Assembly: GCF_014640615.1 (NCBI RefSeq)
Contig: NZ_BMHH01000005.1
Coordinates: forward strand, 62,001 to 126,000
Direction: 5' to 3'
DNA: 64,000 nt
From: Paramesorhizobium endophyticum
Lineage (GTDB): Bacteria; Pseudomonadota; Alphaproteobacteria; Rhizobiales; Rhizobiaceae
This document shows positions 61,633 to 64,000 of the stretch, piece after piece (the first letter of the stretch is position 1; each line of letters starts with the position of its first letter). The notes beneath the pieces are model-generated. The model had not been told where the DNA came from. It worked only from the letters and a program-made list of their open reading frames with translations, and searched no databases. Position numbers and translations under genes: made by a program.

Positions 61633-61958
61633 TTTATACGCTACCCCTCTTCACCACGTCCGATTATTTGCTACTCATACCGTATCGGGGGCAGAAGCAG
61701 CAAGCGTCGAGACCAGCCGACCCACTGGCGATTGATGGTCGCGCCAGCCAAGGCAAGTGGCCCTTGCCTCCGATACGGAGAGAGAATGATGATAACCATC
61801 AGGATCGTCTTCACGATACGCAAAACCCGCACGGGCTGGTCAATGACCGTGCGGGTTGAAGTGATCGTATAAGATAAAAGGGCGGCAGGGAGTGACAGCT
61901 TCCTGTCGCCACTCCGGAATATAATAGATTCACAGGCCGGTTTTCAAGGCTGGAGGAA
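61633..61958. other. Gap between recR and the transglycosylase gene
   Basis: No convincing gene in 326 bases. It contains the recR-side terminator hairpin (61824-61857) and otherwise ordinary sequence that should hold the transglycosylase promoter. Confidence 0.5.
61824..61857 (-). terminator. Probable terminator of the dnaX-ybaB-recR unit
   Basis: AACCCGCACGG (61824-61834) and CCGTGCGGGTT (61847-61857) form an 11-base perfect stem; on the minus strand TTTTG follows. It lies about 100 bases past the recR stop. Confidence 0.7.
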
Positions 61959-62564
61959 TTATAGCGCCGTCCGGGCGCGCAGGGCGGCGGCCAGGGTGCC
62001 TTCATCGAGATAATCGAGCTCGCCGCCGACGGGGACGCCATGGGCGAGCCGCGTCACGCGCACATCGAAGCCGGACAGCTGGTCGGTGATGTAATGGGCG
62101 GTGGTCTGACCCTCCACGGTGGCGTTGACGGCGAGGATCACTTCCTTCACCTCGCCAGCGCTCACCCGGTCGACCAGGCCGCGGATGTTGAGGTCATCAG
62201 GCCCGACGCCGTCGAGCGGCGACAGACGACCGCCTAGCACGTGATAGCGCACATTCATCGTACCCGCGCGCTCCAGCGCCCAGAAGTCCGAGACATCCTC
62301 AACGACGATGAGCGTCGTGGGGTCGCGGCGCGGGTCGGTGCAGATCGTGCAGGGATCGCTGGTATCGGCATTGCCGCAAGTCGAGCACACGCGCACCTTC
62401 TCGGCGGCTTCCTGCATCGCGCTGCCAAGCGGAATCAGCAGCGCCTCCTTCTTCTTGATAAGATGCAGCGCCGCGCGCCGCGCCGAACGCGGCCCCAGCC
62501 CCGGCACACGGGCAAGAAGCTGGATCAGGCGTTCGATTTCAGGACCGGCGATTCGTTTGGACAT
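61959..62564 (-). CDS. recR: Recombination protein RecR
   Basis: A 201-residue DNA repair protein that works with RecFO to load RecA. It has the helix-hairpin-helix [19 protein letters not shown], a Cys4 zinc finger ([16 protein letters not shown]) and a Toprim domain starting at LIVVEDVSD. The length is standard. It is third in the dnaX-ybaB-recR order, after a 75-base gap with an inverted repeat. Confidence 0.97.
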   Translation of the reverse strand: MSKRIAGPEIERLIQLLARVPGLGPRSARRAALHLIKKKEALLIPLGSAMQEAAEKVRVCSTCGNADTSDPCTICTDPRRDPTTLIVVEDVSDFWALERAGTMNVRYHVLGGRLSPLDGVGPDDLNIRGLVDRVSAGEVKEVILAVNATVEGQTTAHYITDQLSGFDVRVTRLAHGVPVGGELDYLDEGTLAAALRARTAL

Positions 62565-62579
62565 GATTTAGGGCAATAA

Positions 62580-62624
62580 GGCAGTAGGGCAGCAAGGCAA
62601 CAGAAATCAGCTAACCCTACTGCC
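62580..62624. repeat. Inverted repeat between ybaB and recR
   Basis: GGCAGTAGGG (62580-62589) and CCCTACTGCC (62615-62624) form a perfect 10-base stem within the operon, with direct-repeat-like GGCA units in the left arm. Confidence 0.75.
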
Positions 62625-62639
62625 TATTCCCCTACTCCC

Positions 62640-62963
62640 TTAAATCGGCAGCTTGAAGCCCGGAGGCAGCGGCAGCCCGGCGGTGAGGGCCTGCGTCTTC
62701 TCGGTCATCAGCGTTTCGATCTTGGTCTTGGCCTCGTTATGAGCAGCGACGATCAGGTCTTCCAGGATTTCCGCCTCGTCCTCCTTCAACAGAGAGGGAT
62801 CGATCTTGAGCGCGCTCATCACGCCCTTGCCGGTCAAGGTGACGCTGACGAGGCCGCCGCCGGAATTGCCGGTCGCTTCGAGAGCGGCAATCTCCTCCTG
62901 CAGCGCCTGCATCTTGGCCTGCATTTCCTTCGCCTTGCTCAGCATTCCCATCATGTCGCGCAT
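62640..62963 (-). CDS. ybaB: YbaB/EbfC nucleoid-associated protein
   Basis: A 107-residue DNA-binding protein, dimeric in the family. The helical start [20 protein letters not shown] and [17 protein letters not shown] match YbaB/EbfC. It sits between dnaX and recR as usual, possibly linking nucleoid structure to replication or repair. The frame ends in PPGFKLPI. A palindromic repeat separates it from dnaX. Confidence 0.95.
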   Translation of the reverse strand: MRDMMGMLSKAKEMQAKMQALQEEIAALEATGNSGGGLVSVTLTGKGVMSALKIDPSLLKEDEAEILEDLIVAAHNEAKTKIETLMTEKTQALTAGLPLPPGFKLPI

Positions 62964-62994
62964 GAGGTTCGCACTCCTTACTGTCTTTTTCGCC

Positions 62995-63037
62995 GCATGA
63001 TCTTATCCAAAAAGTCTGCAACTTTTTGGGACCATGC
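62995..63037. repeat. GCATGATC-type palindromic element at the dnaX 3' end
   Basis: GCATGATC (62995-63002) and a one-base variant GACCATGC arm (63030-63037), with inner CCAAAAAGT/ACTTTTTGG. It ends three bases from the dnaX stop codon (63040-63042). Confidence 0.88.
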
Positions 63038-63039
63038 TC

Positions 63040-64000
63040 CTAGTCGTCTTCATCCGGTGTCAGGGAGACATCCGGCATGTCGCTGTCGAGGTCGCCTATG
63101 GCGTCGTCCTGCGCCCCATTGGCGGCGATGCGGACGTCGGTGATCCGCGCGCCGGGGAATTCGGCGAGGATCGCGGCCACATCCGGGTCGGCGCGGGCAT
63201 CGGTGACGAGCATGTCGCGGCGCTCGGCTTCCATTTCCGCCATGGTCTGGCCGCCCGCCTCGCGCGAGACGGAGACCATCCAGCGCACATTGGTCCAGGC
63301 GAGAAGCTTCTGCGCGATGTCGCTCGGCAGCGTCTTCGGCGCGTCGTCGGTGAGGCCGATTTCCAGCCGCCCCGGCGAGATCGCGACGAGGCGCACGCAA
63401 TTCTTGACCAATATCTTGAACTGCACGTCGCGATGCTTGTCGGCGAGCGCCATGATATCGGCGAGGCTGTTCAGGGGAATAGCGGGAACCGGCACCTCGG
63501 CGGCGGGCTCCAGCTGCTTTGCCGTCTCCTCAGCCGGGCGGGCCATCGGCTCAGGCTGGACAAGGCGCATCGTCGCGGCCCCAGCGTTGGCCGAAACACC
63601 CATGGGCGCGGAAGCCACGGCATTCACCGTGGAGCTGGCAGGCGCGCCGCCGCCAGACGAACGGGGTCCATCGCCCGCAGGACGCGGCGCGGGCACGGCG
63701 CCGCCATCCAGCGCCTTCAATGCTTCGTCCAATGTCGGCAGGTCGGCGGCGTGGGCCAAGCGAATCAGCAGCATCTCCGCCGCCTGCACAGGCCGCGCGG
63801 CGGTCTCCACCTCGGAAATGCCCTTGAGCAGCATCTGCCAGGTGCGGGAGAGGGTGCGGATCGACAGTTTCTCTGAGAAATCGCGGCCGCGGACGCGCTC
63901 GTCTTCCGACAGCGACATGTCGTTCGCCACCTCAGGCATGAAGCGCAGCCGCGTGACGAGATGGTTGAACTCGGCCAGATCCGTCAGCACCACCGCCGGG
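63040..64000 (-). CDS. dnaX: DNA polymerase III subunit gamma/tau (partial, 5' end outside window)
   Basis: The C-terminal 320 or so residues of DnaX; the clamp-loader AAA+ core lies past the right edge. Visible are the collar-like helical part (SEKLSIRTLSRTWQMLLKGI, then AEMLLIRLAHAADLP), a proline/alanine-rich linker and the tau-type C-terminal domain ending in an acidic tail (DMPDVSLTPDEDD). The presence of that domain shows a full-length tau product. ybaB and recR follow on the same strand. Confidence 0.93.
   Translation of the reverse strand, partial: PAVVLTDLAEFNHLVTRLRFMPEVANDMSLSEDERVRGRDFSEKLSIRTLSRTWQMLLKGISEVETAARPVQAAEMLLIRLAHAADLPTLDEALKALDGGAVPAPRPAGDGPRSSGGGAPASSTVNAVASAPMGVSANAGAATMRLVQPEPMARPAEETAKQLEPAAEVPVPAIPLNSLADIMALADKHRDVQFKILVKNCVRLVAISPGRLEIGLTDDAPKTLPSDIAQKLLAWTNVRWMVSVSREAGGQTMAEMEAERRDMLVTDARADPDVAAILAEFPGARITDVRIAANGAQDDAIGDLDSDMPDVSLTPDEDD

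Noticed and set aside
61599-61872. Open frames between the transglycosylase and recR
   Set aside because: They run antisense to the transglycosylase start and across the terminator hairpin with no coding features.

Overview
The window is chromosomal DNA of an alphaproteobacterium, most likely of the order Hyphomicrobiales (Rhizobiales), near the Brucella/Ochrobactrum or Phyllobacteriaceae lineages. The basis is protein recognition by eye: the frcBCAK sugar transport operon with a ROK regulator, a CP4-like EPSP synthase, an IalB-family protein, DUF2794, DUF1223 and TIGR02300 proteins, the aroA-cmk-rpsA and dnaX-ybaB-recR orders, and the GCATGATC palindromes typical of this order. No database search was possible. 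Base composition is GC-rich, with local exceptions at about 35.2-35.8 kb and 50.7-51.1 kb. No phage, insertion sequence, CRISPR array or plasmid function was seen; the region looks like stable core chromosome.

Layout. 0-1.7 kb: a minus-strand copper/cuproenzyme operon (DUF2946, a YcnI-PCuAC fusion, SCO). 1.9-3.8 kb: Mrp/ApbC and a GNAT, converging on phosphoglucomutase (3.7-5.3). 5.5-10.8 kb: ROK regulator and frcBCAK for uptake and phosphorylation of fructose-type sugars. 11-13.7 kb: peroxiredoxin, several tiny proteins, a lipoprotein lytic transglycosylase and a hemolysin-III protein. 13.7-14.8 kb: a ParD-like antitoxin homologue overlapping a methionine aminopeptidase gene behind a large palindrome. 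15-20.6 kb: argG, ABM monooxygenase, LysE exporter, rlmN, IalB-family and DUF1232 proteins. 20.7-21.3 kb: RelE/HigA-type toxin-antitoxin pair. 21.3-26 kb: thpR, tesA-type esterase and a YbbA/YbbP-like ABC system. 26-32 kb: Bax-inhibitor-like protein, DUF2794, a probable 6S RNA, DUF1223 and acnA. 32-35.1 kb: ccmABCDG for cytochrome c biogenesis. 35-39 kb: a HAD hydrolase, ilvD, a J-domain protein, bluB and a stand-alone Lrp/AsnC ligand domain. 39.4-41 kb: a tandem glycine riboswitch ahead of a D-amino-acid dehydrogenase. 41-43.7 kb: diguanylate cyclase, L,D-transpeptidase and a shortened PhnA-like protein. 43.7-50 kb: tamB and tamA. 50-53.5 kb: SH3-domain protein, MFS transporter, small proteins and tRNA-Ala(GGC). 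53.7-58.2 kb: TIGR02300 protein, aroA-cmk-rpsA. 58.3-61.6 kb: YeiH-type exporter with a divergent LysR gene, and a lytic transglycosylase. 62-64 kb: recR, ybaB and the 3' part of dnaX.

The most notable non-gene signal is the density of palindromic intergenic repeats in at least four sequence families. They sit between ccmA and ccmB, inside the second aptamer of the glycine riboswitch, across the dnaX stop codon, just upstream of the ROK regulator start, and within the coding sequence of the ABC permease N-terminus. The best candidate for a little-described system is the ParD-like/methionine aminopeptidase pair, whose ribosome binding site lies in one arm of a roughly 53-base palindrome.
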